DNA of 64,000 bases from Galbitalea soli (GTDB lineage: Bacteria > Actinomycetota > Actinomycetes > Actinomycetales > Microbacteriaceae), in the NCBI RefSeq assembly GCF_010686725.1, contig NZ_JAAGWZ010000002.1, positions 434,001-498,000 on the forward strand, read 5' to 3'. The notes under the pieces are model-generated. The model worked only from the letters and a program-made list of their open reading frames with translations, searched no databases and was not told where the DNA came from. The first letter of the stretch is position 1, and each line of letters begins with the position of its first letter. The position numbers and the translations under genes were made by a program. This document shows positions 51,390 to 60,500 of this stretch, one piece after another.

Positions 51390-52253
51390 ATGACGCTGGA
51401 TAACTTTCAATTGAGCTTTTTTTCCAATCCGGTGGGCTCGGCGTACCGGCAGTTGATTGACAGCCTCTTGCCGTTTGTGGAGTTCGTGGCGTTCTCTCCG
51501 GAGGATGTCGGCACCGACGACGTGGGTGATGGGGTGCTCCGGCGGATGGGCGTCAGCGGCGGGGTGGCCACCGAAGATGGTCTGATGCTGCCGCCGGGGG
51601 TGGATTCCCGGCGGGTGGCGCGGATCACCGCGGAGGCGGTCGTCGAGTTGACGGCGGCTCCCGCGCTGTTCGAGTGGCGCGAGCCGGAGCGACCGGAGAA
51701 CCTGCACCTCCTGCGTTCTGACGGCAGCGCGATACTCAGTTCCGTCGCGATCGAGTACTCCGGTTGGCTGTCGTTCCGGGATGAGGGGGAGCTCAGCCGC
51801 TGGCAGGCGGCCGCGTCGGAGGCGGTTATGCAGTTGTTCTCGCGCGACGCGGACTACCCCGGCAAAGTCGAGCCCCTGGACGGCTTCGCTGCCGACGTGC
51901 GATCTGACGAGGCGTATGCGGTGTATCTCCGAGCGCGGGTGGGCATGCTGGATCCGGCCCTGCGTCCGGCGGTGGTCAGATACCTGCGCACCGCCGAGGT
52001 CGTTCTTCGCGGGGACCACACGAAGGACTTACTCGGCGAGACCTTCAACCGCGACTTCGGAACTGCATTTCTCTCAGATGGAACGTATTGCTGGTGGAAG
52101 GACACGGCGGATTACGTGGAGCATTACGGCATCGGTTTGAGTGAGGAGGCCCTCGCGCACATGGCGTCGAACGGCTGGGAATGCCCCGTCCTGACGGACG
52201 ACGAGTGCTTCGACGTGGGCGACTTCATTGTCACCCGCGGGCTCGGTCGCTAG
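51390..52253 (+). CDS. Soluble protein of unknown function
   Basis: 287 residues, no signal peptide or membrane helix, acidic, starting MTLDNFQLSFFSNPVGSAYR. It contains aromatic-rich segments (ALFEWREPERPENLHLL, DGTYCWWKDTADYVEHYGIG) and a short end GDFIVTRGLGR. No known domain is recognised. Its size, orphan status and location in an island carrying a secreted RHS-type protein would suit an immunity or effector-associated protein, but this is speculation. The open frame extends about 500 nt upstream without protein-like content, so ATG 51390 (after TTGGGA) is the likely start. The next gene begins 8 nt downstream. Confidence 0.6.
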   Translation: MTLDNFQLSFFSNPVGSAYRQLIDSLLPFVEFVAFSPEDVGTDDVGDGVLRRMGVSGGVATEDGLMLPPGVDSRRVARITAEAVVELTAAPALFEWREPERPENLHLLRSDGSAILSSVAIEYSGWLSFRDEGELSRWQAAASEAVMQLFSRDADYPGKVEPLDGFAADVRSDEAYAVYLRARVGMLDPALRPAVVRYLRTAEVVLRGDHTKDLLGETFNRDFGTAFLSDGTYCWWKDTADYVEHYGIGLSEEALAHMASNGWECPVLTDDECFDVGDFIVTRGLGR

Positions 52254-52261
52254 GCGAGCAG

Positions 52262-52678
52262 ATGCGAACTGAGTGGGGCGGCATACGAGTCAGCGCAACC
52301 TCCGATCGGAAGCCGAAGATCATTGCCCGATGGGTTGTGCTCTGGGTAGTCAGCGCAGCGGCAGTCGTGGGCTCGTGGACGTTTCTCTGGTCCATCATCG
52401 ACACGCCCGTCAAGGACATCACTCTGGTGAATGACACCGGAAGCGCTGTCACGCTGCAGAATTGCGTGGATGGCCGGAGTGACCTCGATGTCGGAGAAAC
52501 TTTGACCATAACCGCGCCGCTCCGGATCGGGTTCGACCGATGCGTCGTGTATTCGGCGAGGACTTTGAGCTATCAGGGTTGCCTCATCCTGCATCTGCCC
52601 AATATCGCGGAGGGCGCGACAGTGCCGATAAGCGACCTCGACGCCGGAGTGCGGTTTTCCGCGTGCGATCGAGAATGA
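52262..52678 (+). CDS. Membrane-anchored extracytoplasmic small protein
   Basis: 138 residues. A basic cytoplasmic start is followed by one helix (about 22-46, WVVLWVVSAAAVVGSWTFLW). An extracytoplasmic domain of about 90 residues has four Cys (68, 94, 108, 135) that could form two disulphides, and contains ITLVNDTGSAVTLQNC and LDVGETLTITAPL. No family is recognised. It probably forms a short operon with the orphan gene 8 nt upstream. ATG 52262 has a GCGAG site close by. Confidence 0.6.
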   Translation: MRTEWGGIRVSATSDRKPKIIARWVVLWVVSAAAVVGSWTFLWSIIDTPVKDITLVNDTGSAVTLQNCVDGRSDLDVGETLTITAPLRIGFDRCVVYSARTLSYQGCLILHLPNIAEGATVPISDLDAGVRFSACDRE

Positions 52679-52837
52679 AGCACACCGTGGATCGGTGACG
52701 ATGGGCATGTGGTCACCGAGGTCAATTGGGACGATCCGTGGGACATACATGTTCTAGCTACACGATGGGGCCCAGCACAATTGTCCAGAGACGATGTGAG
52801 ATCGCCGGCCGCGCAACGCTCGCGAGCTGCAGGACGC

Positions 52838-53305
52838 CTACTTCGGGTTCTGCAGGTACAGCAACTGACCGACATAAATGTACGTGCCGTACTTGGTCGA
52901 TTTCACATTCAGTTTCTCGATCGCGTCCCCGTTCAAATAGCCAAACCGGTGAGCAATCTCATTCAGGCGGTCGCCGGCGGCAACCTTGTATTGGTAAGGA
53001 GCGCCATTTTTTTCGGCGCTGACCGTTCCTCGCGCGCCGTCGACAACCCCGTAATCGTGTGGCAAGCCGTTCACCAGGGGTCCCACCCGATGAGGGACCG
53101 GTGTCTGAGATGGCGTCGGCGCAGTACGGATGGGAGGAGCGGCAGCACTCGAGCTTCCACCGTTCGACTGCGAACCGATTGTGGATGGCCCCGATGCCGA
53201 TGCCGCTTTCAGAAACCCGCAGCCAGCGAGGCTCGCCACAACGAACCCTGCGACTAAAACCGCGGATACGGCCGTCGGCAACCTGCGTCTAGTTGTAAAA
53301 ATCAT
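52838..53305 (-). CDS. LysM-domain lipoprotein
   Basis: 155 residues. Lipoprotein signal with lipobox SLAGC (around residues 25-29). A Ser/Pro/Thr-rich linker and a C-terminal LysM motif of about 50 residues follow (YQYKVAAGDRLNEIAHRFGY, LNGDAIEKLNVKS, IYVGQLLYLQNP), which binds peptidoglycan or other GlcNAc polymers. It is the third gene of a minus-strand operon behind a small secreted protein and a lipoprotein, and overlaps the latter by 17 nt. It may tether the module B components to the cell wall. Confidence 0.85.
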   Translation of the reverse strand: MIFTTRRRLPTAVSAVLVAGFVVASLAGCGFLKAASASGPSTIGSQSNGGSSSAAAPPIRTAPTPSQTPVPHRVGPLVNGLPHDYGVVDGARGTVSAEKNGAPYQYKVAAGDRLNEIAHRFGYLNGDAIEKLNVKSTKYGTYIYVGQLLYLQNPK

Positions 53306-53966
53306 CTGGTACTTGCGGGCATTCCTTGTTTATCGCAGTGAATTCGGCGTCAGTTCCGTTGACATTCGAGTAGGGGCTCCACGACCCTGGTCGGCCGTAC
53401 GTGGAGATGAAGGTTTGAAGGCTCGGGGGGCTGTCCACAGTGAAACCATGCGCGGTCAGGCACTTAGCGAGGTCGCCTTTCTGATATTTCCACAGTGCAG
53501 TGTATTGCGCGGTATTGAGCGACTTCTCGAACTTCGACTGCAGCGGAAATTGCACATCGCACACCCAAGTCTGAATCTGAAACGCCTCGTCTTGTTTTCC
53601 GCCTACGTGAGTTTGCACTCCGCCGTCAGGCGTCACTGTCGCTGGATACCCTGCCTTGACCAAGCAAGCTGAGTGCGCCTGGGGCCACTCGTCGAGCGTG
53701 ACCGCGCGGACCATCTGCGGACCCGGTAATTTGACACCCGGATAATCCTGAAGAAGGGCTTGCTTCTCGTTTTCAAGTTCGGGCGACAACGGCGAACTGC
53801 TTGTTGCGGCATTAAGCACTGCGGTCGACGAAGGGGCGTGGCTAGCATGGGAAGCCGGTGAGGTCGACGCCGCAGTGCATCCCGCACACGTGGCGAGAAC
53901 GCTGCCAACGACGAACATCTGTGCGAGAGCGGCCCTCGTCCGGGACCTCGAATTGCAAATTGTCAT
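53289..53966 (-). CDS. Lipoprotein of unknown function (exporter module B)
   Basis: 225 residues with lipobox ATCAGC (Cys near residue 30) after a long n-region. The mature part contains Cys-centred segments HSACLVKAGYPATVTPDGG, FQIQTWVCDVQFPLQSKFEK and LAKCLTAHGFTVDSPPS, reminiscent of the lipoprotein at 47322-48191. ATG 53966 is chosen. The longer open frame (to 54224) is antisense to the secreted small protein and not protein-like. It starts 8 nt after the secreted gene and overlaps the LysM gene, so they form an operon. Role unknown; may bind or protect against the exported product. Confidence 0.75.
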   Translation of the reverse strand: MTICNSRSRTRAALAQMFVVGSVLATCAGCTAASTSPASHASHAPSSTAVLNAATSSSPLSPELENEKQALLQDYPGVKLPGPQMVRAVTLDEWPQAHSACLVKAGYPATVTPDGGVQTHVGGKQDEAFQIQTWVCDVQFPLQSKFEKSLNTAQYTALWKYQKGDLAKCLTAHGFTVDSPPSLQTFISTYGRPGSWSPYSNVNGTDAEFTAINKECPQVPDDFYN

Positions 53967-53974
53967 GAACTCTG

Positions 53975-54313
53975 TCAGCAGCCCCAGGATTCTTGGGTCA
54001 TCGGAGTTGTGTCGTATCCGATCGTTCCCCAGTCGGCGTAGCGTGACGGTCCGTAGGTCGACCGCTTCATGTAGGTGCTGCCGTTGTTGTAATCCGTTTC
54101 GACGTATCCAGCGACACCGTCGGAAATTTGATGCGCGAGCTTGCCCTTGTTCGTTGACGTCATGTGCGTGTAAGTGCCGTAGGACGAGCAATCGTCGTAG
54201 CCCCAGCGGTAGGCGTATGTCCAAGACGCTTGAGCCGCCGATGCGCCAACCAGTGCGAGCGAAGCGGCGATGACCAAGCTTGAAATTCCGAATAGAACAG
54301 CTTTGCGTTTCAC
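53975..54313 (-). CDS. Small Sec-secreted aromatic-rich protein (bacteriocin-like candidate)
   Basis: 112 residues from GTG 54313 (AGGAAGGA 5 nt upstream). A basic start, an h-region (LFGISSLVIAASLALVGASA) and cleavage after AQA give a mature peptide of about 80 residues that begins SWTYAYRWGYDDCSSYGTYT. It is rich in Tyr/Trp/Ser/Thr, with two Cys (one near each end). Its size and composition, plus the ABC exporter genes divergent from it, suit a secreted antimicrobial peptide of roughly lactococcin-972 type, but no confident family match is claimed. It is the first gene of the minus-strand operon. Confidence 0.7.
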   Translation of the reverse strand: MKRKAVLFGISSLVIAASLALVGASAAQASWTYAYRWGYDDCSSYGTYTHMTSTNKGKLAHQISDGVAGYVETDYNNGSTYMKRSTYGPSRYADWGTIGYDTTPMTQESWGC

Positions 54314-54535
54314 GCGCAATCCTTCCTGACCCAGATGCGATGGTGTTCCATCGTCGCGAATAATCCTCGCCCCTCAGCTCGACATCAAGTCAGCAGAAGT
54401 GAGGACATCACGAATTTTGGGACTTGTGGCATGCTTCAGTAGTCCGAGCCGTCGTGCATCGAACGGCCGGCCGACCACACTATTGGGCTGCGATTCCAGG
54501 GTCCGGTTGGACACCCAATCCGCGAGGAGACACTC

Positions 54536-55597
54536 ATGGAGAGCCCAAGAGCGCTCAATATCGTCGGGATCGTCTTCGTCGCTATAGTGATCGGCGCCGC
54601 CGCCGGTTGGGCAGGTTCGACTGTTTTCCATCCCGCCGCGCCCGCAGCGACACAAGCTAGATTCACGACCGCGAAAGCGACACTCGGAAGCGTCGGTTCA
54701 TCACTGTCGTTGAACGCCATCGCCGAATGGACGACGACGCCAGTAGCTCGAAACGGAGCGGTCGGCACAGTCACGAAGATCTATCTAAAGCACCCGGGAG
54801 CGCTACACGCAGGTTCAAAGATTTACGCGGTCGACCTTCGTCCAGTCGTTGTTCTCCCGGGCGTCGTGCCGGCGTTTCGCGGGCTCGCGTTGGGCGACCA
54901 CGGCGCTGACGTGAAGCAGTTGCAGGACTTTCTTGTGAACCAGCACCTCCTGTCAGGGGTCGCTCGCGGGACATTTGACTACGTCACTGGGCAAGCGGTC
55001 AATAATTGGCAGAAGTCGCTCGGCATCGATCCGACTGGATCGGTGCAGATGGGTGACGTCATCTATGTTCCAACGCTCTCGCAACGGCTCACTCTCGATC
55101 CGAAAGTGGTCGAGGTAGGTGCGTCTCTCATGGGCGGTGAGCAGACAGTTCTCTCGCTGCCCGCCTCGCCGGACTTCACAATCTCGACGACTCCTGACCT
55201 AGCGTCCGCTATTCCGCTGCAATCCGATGTAACCATTTCGGCACCAAGCGGGGCTCAGTGGTCTGCGGCGATTGGGCCGCAATCCACGGATCAACAGGGA
55301 AACGTCAACGTCGTTTTGCGGCCGAAATCGGGAGACACGATCTGCCCGCCTGACCAGTGCACACAAATACCCGCGACCGGGCAAACCTCTCTCAGTGCGA
55401 AAATCATCCTGTCCGCCACGGTACGCGGTGTTGTCATCCCAAGCGGCGCGCTTCGAACTCCGTCCAACGGAGCCCTCGAGGTCGTTGAAGCCGATGGGCG
55501 CATTCGTCGAGTGAAGGATCTTGCCGACGCTAACGGTCTGAGCGTTGTGTCGGGGATCCCTGCTGGAACGGTCGTTCGAGTCCCGGCAACGAGTTAG
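54536..55597 (+). CDS. Exporter adaptor with peptidoglycan-binding domain
   Basis: 353 residues. N-terminal helix (about 8-30) anchors an extracytoplasmic periplasmic-adaptor-like protein. Residues about 110-170 form a PG_binding_1 domain (ALGDHGADVKQLQDFLVNQH, GTFDYVTGQAVNNWQKSLGI). Beta-barrel-like parts follow, with SAKIILSATVRGVVIPSGAL near the end, as in membrane-fusion proteins of MacA type. It links an FtsX/MacB-type ABC pump to the cell wall in Gram-positive bacteria. GAGGAG lies upstream. It is the first gene of the adaptor-ATPase-permease operon, divergent from the secreted peptide and lipoproteins. Confidence 0.85.
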   Translation: MESPRALNIVGIVFVAIVIGAAAGWAGSTVFHPAAPAATQARFTTAKATLGSVGSSLSLNAIAEWTTTPVARNGAVGTVTKIYLKHPGALHAGSKIYAVDLRPVVVLPGVVPAFRGLALGDHGADVKQLQDFLVNQHLLSGVARGTFDYVTGQAVNNWQKSLGIDPTGSVQMGDVIYVPTLSQRLTLDPKVVEVGASLMGGEQTVLSLPASPDFTISTTPDLASAIPLQSDVTISAPSGAQWSAAIGPQSTDQQGNVNVVLRPKSGDTICPPDQCTQIPATGQTSLSAKIILSATVRGVVIPSGALRTPSNGALEVVEADGRIRRVKDLADANGLSVVSGIPAGTVVRVPATS

Positions 55598-55608
55598 CCG
55601 ACGGACCA

Positions 55609-56244
55609 ATGCTGCGCATCACCGACCTCAGATTTGTTTACCCACGGGCGAAGTCCGCCACCTTAGAAGCCGTTAACGCAGTGTTCGAGCCCGGTCGCAT
55701 GACCGCCATCACAGGGCCGTCAGGACGAGGAAAATCCACGCTGTTGTATGTCGCCGGGATCATGCTTCGTCCGACCGCAGGACAGGTGATCGTGGATGAC
55801 GTCGACACAGGCCTGCTCTCGGATGCTTCCCGCGCCCGAATGCGGGCAAAGGCATTCGGATTCGTCTTTCAAGACGCGGCACTCGACTCCACGCGAACCG
55901 TCCTCGACAACGTCACCGAGTCTGCGCTCTACCGCGGAGATGCGCTACCAGGCGCAAGGCGACGGGCAACGGAGTTGCTGGAAATGTTCGGAGTCGAGCT
56001 CCGGTCGTCAGCGAAACCACATCAGGTATCCGGCGGACAAGCTCAGCGCATCGCGCTATGTCGCGCTTTGCTTGCAGACCCTCATCATCTCCTTGCTGAT
56101 GAGCCAACCGGCAACCTGGACGCCGCGTCCGCCGCGGTAGTAATCAACGCGCTACGTGCCCGGGCGAACGCGGGCACAACGGTAGTCGTAGTGACGCATG
56201 ACCCCAACGTGATCGCCGCCTGTGATCGTGAGTTCGAACTGTGA
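55609..56244 (+). CDS. ABC transporter ATP-binding protein (MacB type)
   Basis: 211 residues. Walker A GPSGRGKSTLL, Q-loop FGFVFQDAALDSTRTVLDNV, signature VSGGQAQRIALCRA, Walker B HHLLADEPTGNLD and H-loop VVTHDPN. It lies 11 nt behind the adaptor gene and overlaps the permease start by 4 nt (GTGA). It is short because it lacks a C-terminal extension. Energises export by the permease encoded next. Confidence 0.93.
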   Translation: MLRITDLRFVYPRAKSATLEAVNAVFEPGRMTAITGPSGRGKSTLLYVAGIMLRPTAGQVIVDDVDTGLLSDASRARMRAKAFGFVFQDAALDSTRTVLDNVTESALYRGDALPGARRRATELLEMFGVELRSSAKPHQVSGGQAQRIALCRALLADPHHLLADEPTGNLDAASAAVVINALRARANAGTTVVVVTHDPNVIAACDREFEL

Positions 56245-57362
56245 AAGCCCAAAGGTCCGCACAGGCGCCTCAGCTGCGGGACTTCCTTCGAGAAACCCTA
56301 GCGACCGTCAGATCCCAGGCCCTCACATCGCTCTTGGTGTTCGCACTGGTCGCCGCCAGCTGCGCGAGCGTGATCCTCACCTCGGGTCGCACGGACGGAG
56401 CGCAAGAACACGTGGTCGCATCGCTCGACTCCGCCGGCACTCGATCGATAACCGTGCAAGCGTCCACCGGATCGGAACTCGACCCGGCAGTCATCGGCCG
56501 GGTCAGGCGCATCCGCGACATCGCCTGGCTTGGCGCGTTCAGTGCCCCGATCGACGGACACAATTCGGCAATTCGCGACGACACCAACCTGCCCGTTCGA
56601 AACATGTTCGCGAGCTCACCCACACCGCTTCACCTCCCCCGTTCGATTCCCCTTCCCGGCAAGGAAGGGTGGTCTTCCCAGTCGGCTCTGTTCGATTTGG
56701 GGCTTCCCGACAAGGTTGGGGGCATCAGCCTGTCAAACGGGAAAAACATCGACGTCGCGGGAGAGTTGGTGACGCCGAGCTATCTGAATTTCCTGCAACC
56801 TCTAACCGTTGTGCCGGTGTCCGCGAGCGACGTTGGTCCAATCTCGGTCCTCGTCATCACGGTCAAGCGCCCAACACTGGTCTCTGCCGTCACGCGCGCG
56901 ATGCTCCCTCTGCTCGGCACAACAGACCCGACAAAAATCACAATCTCGACAAGTCAGAACCTTGCTGAACTGCGTGGGCTCATCAAAGAGCAACTTGCCG
57001 CCTCGTCGCAGGCGCTCGTTGCAATCATTTTCGCTGTCACGGCCGCTGTGCTGGCGGCGATGCTGTACGGGCTTGTACTGATGCGGCGCAAAGACTTTGG
57101 CCGTCGACGAGCACTCGGAGCCACGAGATCACTGGTGATCGGCTTGGTTACATTCCAAGTCGCCTTCCTCGCGGCGGGGGGAGCGGTGGCGGGAGTCCTC
57201 GGCTCCGAACTGACGCTCGCGATCCAGCAGCAGCCCATCCCCGGAGTCTCATACGCGACGGCGGTCGCTGTGCTTGCCGTCATCGTCAGCATCGCCGCTT
57301 CCGTGATCCCCGCTGTCGTCGCAGCCAGGCGCGACCCGGTAGCAGAACTGCGCGTGCCCTGA
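56241..57362 (+). CDS. FtsX/MacB-type ABC permease
   Basis: 373 residues. First helix about 31-48 (ALTSLLVFALVAASCASVIL), a large extracytoplasmic domain (about 50-255), then three C-terminal helices with the FtsX signature DFGRRRALGATRSLVIGLVT and the closing AARRDPVAELRVP, typical of MacB-family permeases. With the ATPase and adaptor it forms a complete tripartite-like exporter lacking an outer-membrane part, as expected in a Gram-positive. The giant RHS gene follows 140 nt downstream. Confidence 0.9.
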   Translation: MKAQRSAQAPQLRDFLRETLATVRSQALTSLLVFALVAASCASVILTSGRTDGAQEHVVASLDSAGTRSITVQASTGSELDPAVIGRVRRIRDIAWLGAFSAPIDGHNSAIRDDTNLPVRNMFASSPTPLHLPRSIPLPGKEGWSSQSALFDLGLPDKVGGISLSNGKNIDVAGELVTPSYLNFLQPLTVVPVSASDVGPISVLVITVKRPTLVSAVTRAMLPLLGTTDPTKITISTSQNLAELRGLIKEQLAASSQALVAIIFAVTAAVLAAMLYGLVLMRRKDFGRRRALGATRSLVIGLVTFQVAFLAAGGAVAGVLGSELTLAIQQQPIPGVSYATAVAVLAVIVSIAASVIPAVVAARRDPVAELRVP

Positions 57363-57402
57363 CCCCGGTTACACTTGCAAGCACATCATCCAAAAGCGAC
57401 TG

Positions 57403-57420
57403 GTCCTCATAAAAGAGGAC
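57403..57420. terminator. Hairpin between exporter operon and RHS gene
   Basis: GTCCTC-ATAAAA-GAGGAC, 6-bp stem, 41 nt after the permease stop. No T-tract, so it is at best a weak terminator. Confidence 0.35.
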
Positions 57421-57502
57421 TATACAGACAAGTCGGTGTATGCCAACGTGAGCCGAGCAGGCCCCCGCCCGCAACTGGGCATACTTCTAGACAGGTCGTC
57501 GC

Positions 57503-60500
57503 ATGCACCTCCACCATGGAATTCTCTCCGCTCGTTATCGCCGTCAGGGCCGGCTCGGTCGATGGACGTTCGGTATCCTGACTACCGGCCTTAGCGCGAC
57601 TCTTCTCGTCGCCGGCGTCTTCTCCAGCGGACCGGCGCGCGCGGCAACGCCCGCTACAGCGGCGGCTGTTCCGACGTCGACCGCGAAACTTGCCGACGTC
57701 AAAGGCGCAGCAGCCAAATCAACAGACATCGCTATCGACGGCATCGGAGAGTCTGACGGCTACCACCTTCGCGTAGCGCGGGAATCGTCAGCCTATGCCT
57801 GGTCCGACATCGCCGTGATCAAACCAGCGAACCTCGACGAGTCGACCTGGTACGGATACCAATGCCTCACTGATGATGGCAAATACGCGGCTGTCTCCGT
57901 GCTCCCCGCCGACGGAGAGGACATCGAATCGCAGCGCACCGCGGGCGCATATGCCTATGAAGTCGACATCGCATCGGGCAAAGTCACCGCGCTCGCCTCC
58001 GGAGTCGGCTCGTTCTACTTCTCACCGAGCTGCGGCGCCGGCGACACCGCGACGTTCACCGCGAGTATCGGCGCCGACCAGCAGACCACCGAGCTGTCGA
58101 CCTACTCCCTCGCAACCGGTATGCAAACCAAACACTCCATCGTGGCAGGCCAGATCACCTCAGCCGTCGTGACCGGACAGATGCTCGTTGGCGCACGCGG
58201 AAACGCACTTGTGCGCATCGCAAACGGGGGTACAGCCAAGGCGCCAATCGCCGCCACCACGCTCACCAGCGCGATGAACGGCGCCCCGTACTCCCTCGTC
58301 CCCGCCGCGGACGGCGGGCTGGACTTTCTCTCGCACGCCGCCTCAAATGACAGCGCCGCGGTCTGGCACTACTCAGCCGGCTCACTCAAGAAATTGGGAA
58401 CAGGAGAGACCAGCGAACTGCGCCTGTTCGAGGGTGCAAACGGAGTCAACACCGCCACGGGAACACAAACGTTCACGACGAACGCCCACATCAAGTTGGT
58501 GAAACTGACACACCTCGGAATGGCTCCAACAACCGTGTCACTTCGCCGCAACGCCGCTTTCGGCTCGATCCGACGTTCCACGCCGGTCAAGTCAAGCAAG
58601 GCATCCAGCCCCAACCTGTCGACCAAGAACTCCGACGTCGCCGCGCTCGAACTCACCGCGACCCACAAACTTTTCAACTCCAAGTTCACGACAACTCCGT
58701 CCACGAGGTCACGGAGCATTCGGACAACCGGTCCACGGGGCTCGGCAAAGTCCTCCGATGGAGACGACATATCCGGCGTATCGCCAAAAGAAAGCAAGAC
58801 AGCCGCAACTTTCAAAACCGGAGCAGCAAGCACCGCAGCTTCGATCACAGTCGGGAGCACCACCGATCACAGCGTGACACCGGCACTTTCACCTGGCGCC
58901 ACGACACCCACGTGCGCCGTCCCACGCCTTTCGCCGACTCTCCAAGCCATGCAACCCGGCAACGCTCAGGTGAGTTGGGCCATTGAAATGGCTGAGCAAG
59001 GCCTTCTGACCGGCTCCTCGTCCACTCGCCCAGCGAACTTCGACAACATGGGTCTGGCTTCTTATTCGCCGAGCAGCGATTTCCCGCCGGTGCCATTGAG
59101 TCACCCTTCTTCGGACACCTGGAATTCCGTACCGCGTTCGGTCATGGAAGCAATCGTTGCGCAAGAGAGCAACTTCAATCAGTCGTCTTGGCATGCACTG
59201 CCTGGCATCGCAGGGGACCCGCTCATCGCCGACTACTACGGTGCGGGCAACAGCATTTCGACCATCAACTATCCCGCCGCTGACTGTGGGTACGGTCTAG
59301 CGCAGGTCACCACCGGTATGCACGTTGGTGACACCACCATCACAGCGCATGGGCAGATGAAAGTCGCCGTCGACTATCAAGAGAATGTTGCCGCCGGTTT
59401 GCAGATCCTTGAGAAAACGTGGAACCAGCTCTATGCGGCGGGAATCACAGTGAACGGTGGCGACCCTCGGTACTTGGAAAACTGGTACCTCGCGGCATGG
59501 GCGTACAACACTGGCATTCAGCCCACCGCGGCGTTCGGGAACACCACCGGTTGCACACCCAGTGCATCCTGCACCGGTCCCGATGGGACTTGGGGACTCG
59601 GGTGGTCCAACAACCCGGCCAACCCTTCGTATAGCCCCGCGCGACTGCCCTATCTCGAGTACACGTACGGCGATGCCGCTCACCCGTCGTCCTGGCCTTA
59701 CGAAGAACGAATCATGGGATGGATGGGTTCGGCGATCGTACGGTATGGATTCACCGCGTACACGCAGGCCGACTTCCACGGGGGTGAGGGATGGCTCCAA
59801 ATCCCACCCACGACCGCGTTCTGCTCAACGGCGGGGGATGACTGCAATCCTGCAACCTCGACTTGCTCGCTCTCCGACTCCGAATGCTGGTGGCACACAC
59901 CGGTGACGTGGATCACCTCCTGCTCAAACACCTGCGCCACGAGCAGCTACACAGACGCGGCTGGTAGCTCAGAACCCACCTATACCCCTCCGGCCACCAG
60001 ACCCGTGACGAAGACCTGCACGATCGACACCTCCCAGGTGCCGGCCGGTTCTCTGATCACCGACGATCTCGCTACGCCAGCAGACAACCTTCAGGGGTGC
60101 TCAGGGTCGGCGTGGACCAACAGCGGATCGTTCACGCTGACGTCTGGTCAGAATTCAAGCGGCGATCCAATCGGAGACATCGACCTTCATCAACTCGGGG
60201 CTGGTCTCGGGGGACACGTGTACTTCACGCACACCGAGCCGGCGTCGAGCACATCCCTGATCGACAAAGGCGTGTGGGCACCTTCGCTGCCAAGCACACA
60301 AAACTACAAAATCATGGTGCACCTCCCGGCCACCGGCGCCGTCGCCGTCGACGCCACCTACACCGTCAACCCCGGTGGCGGAGGGCAACAGACCGCCGTT
60401 CGACTGAATCAAGACTTCGGACAAGAGGTTTGGGTCTCGCTCGGCACCTTCGGCATGCAACCCGGCGGCACAGTGACGCTCACGAACGCCAGCTCGATGA

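Noticed and set aside
53967-54224. Upstream extension of the module B lipoprotein frame
   Set aside because: It overlaps the small secreted gene in another frame of the same strand and lacks a signal peptide; the lipobox fits the start at 53966.
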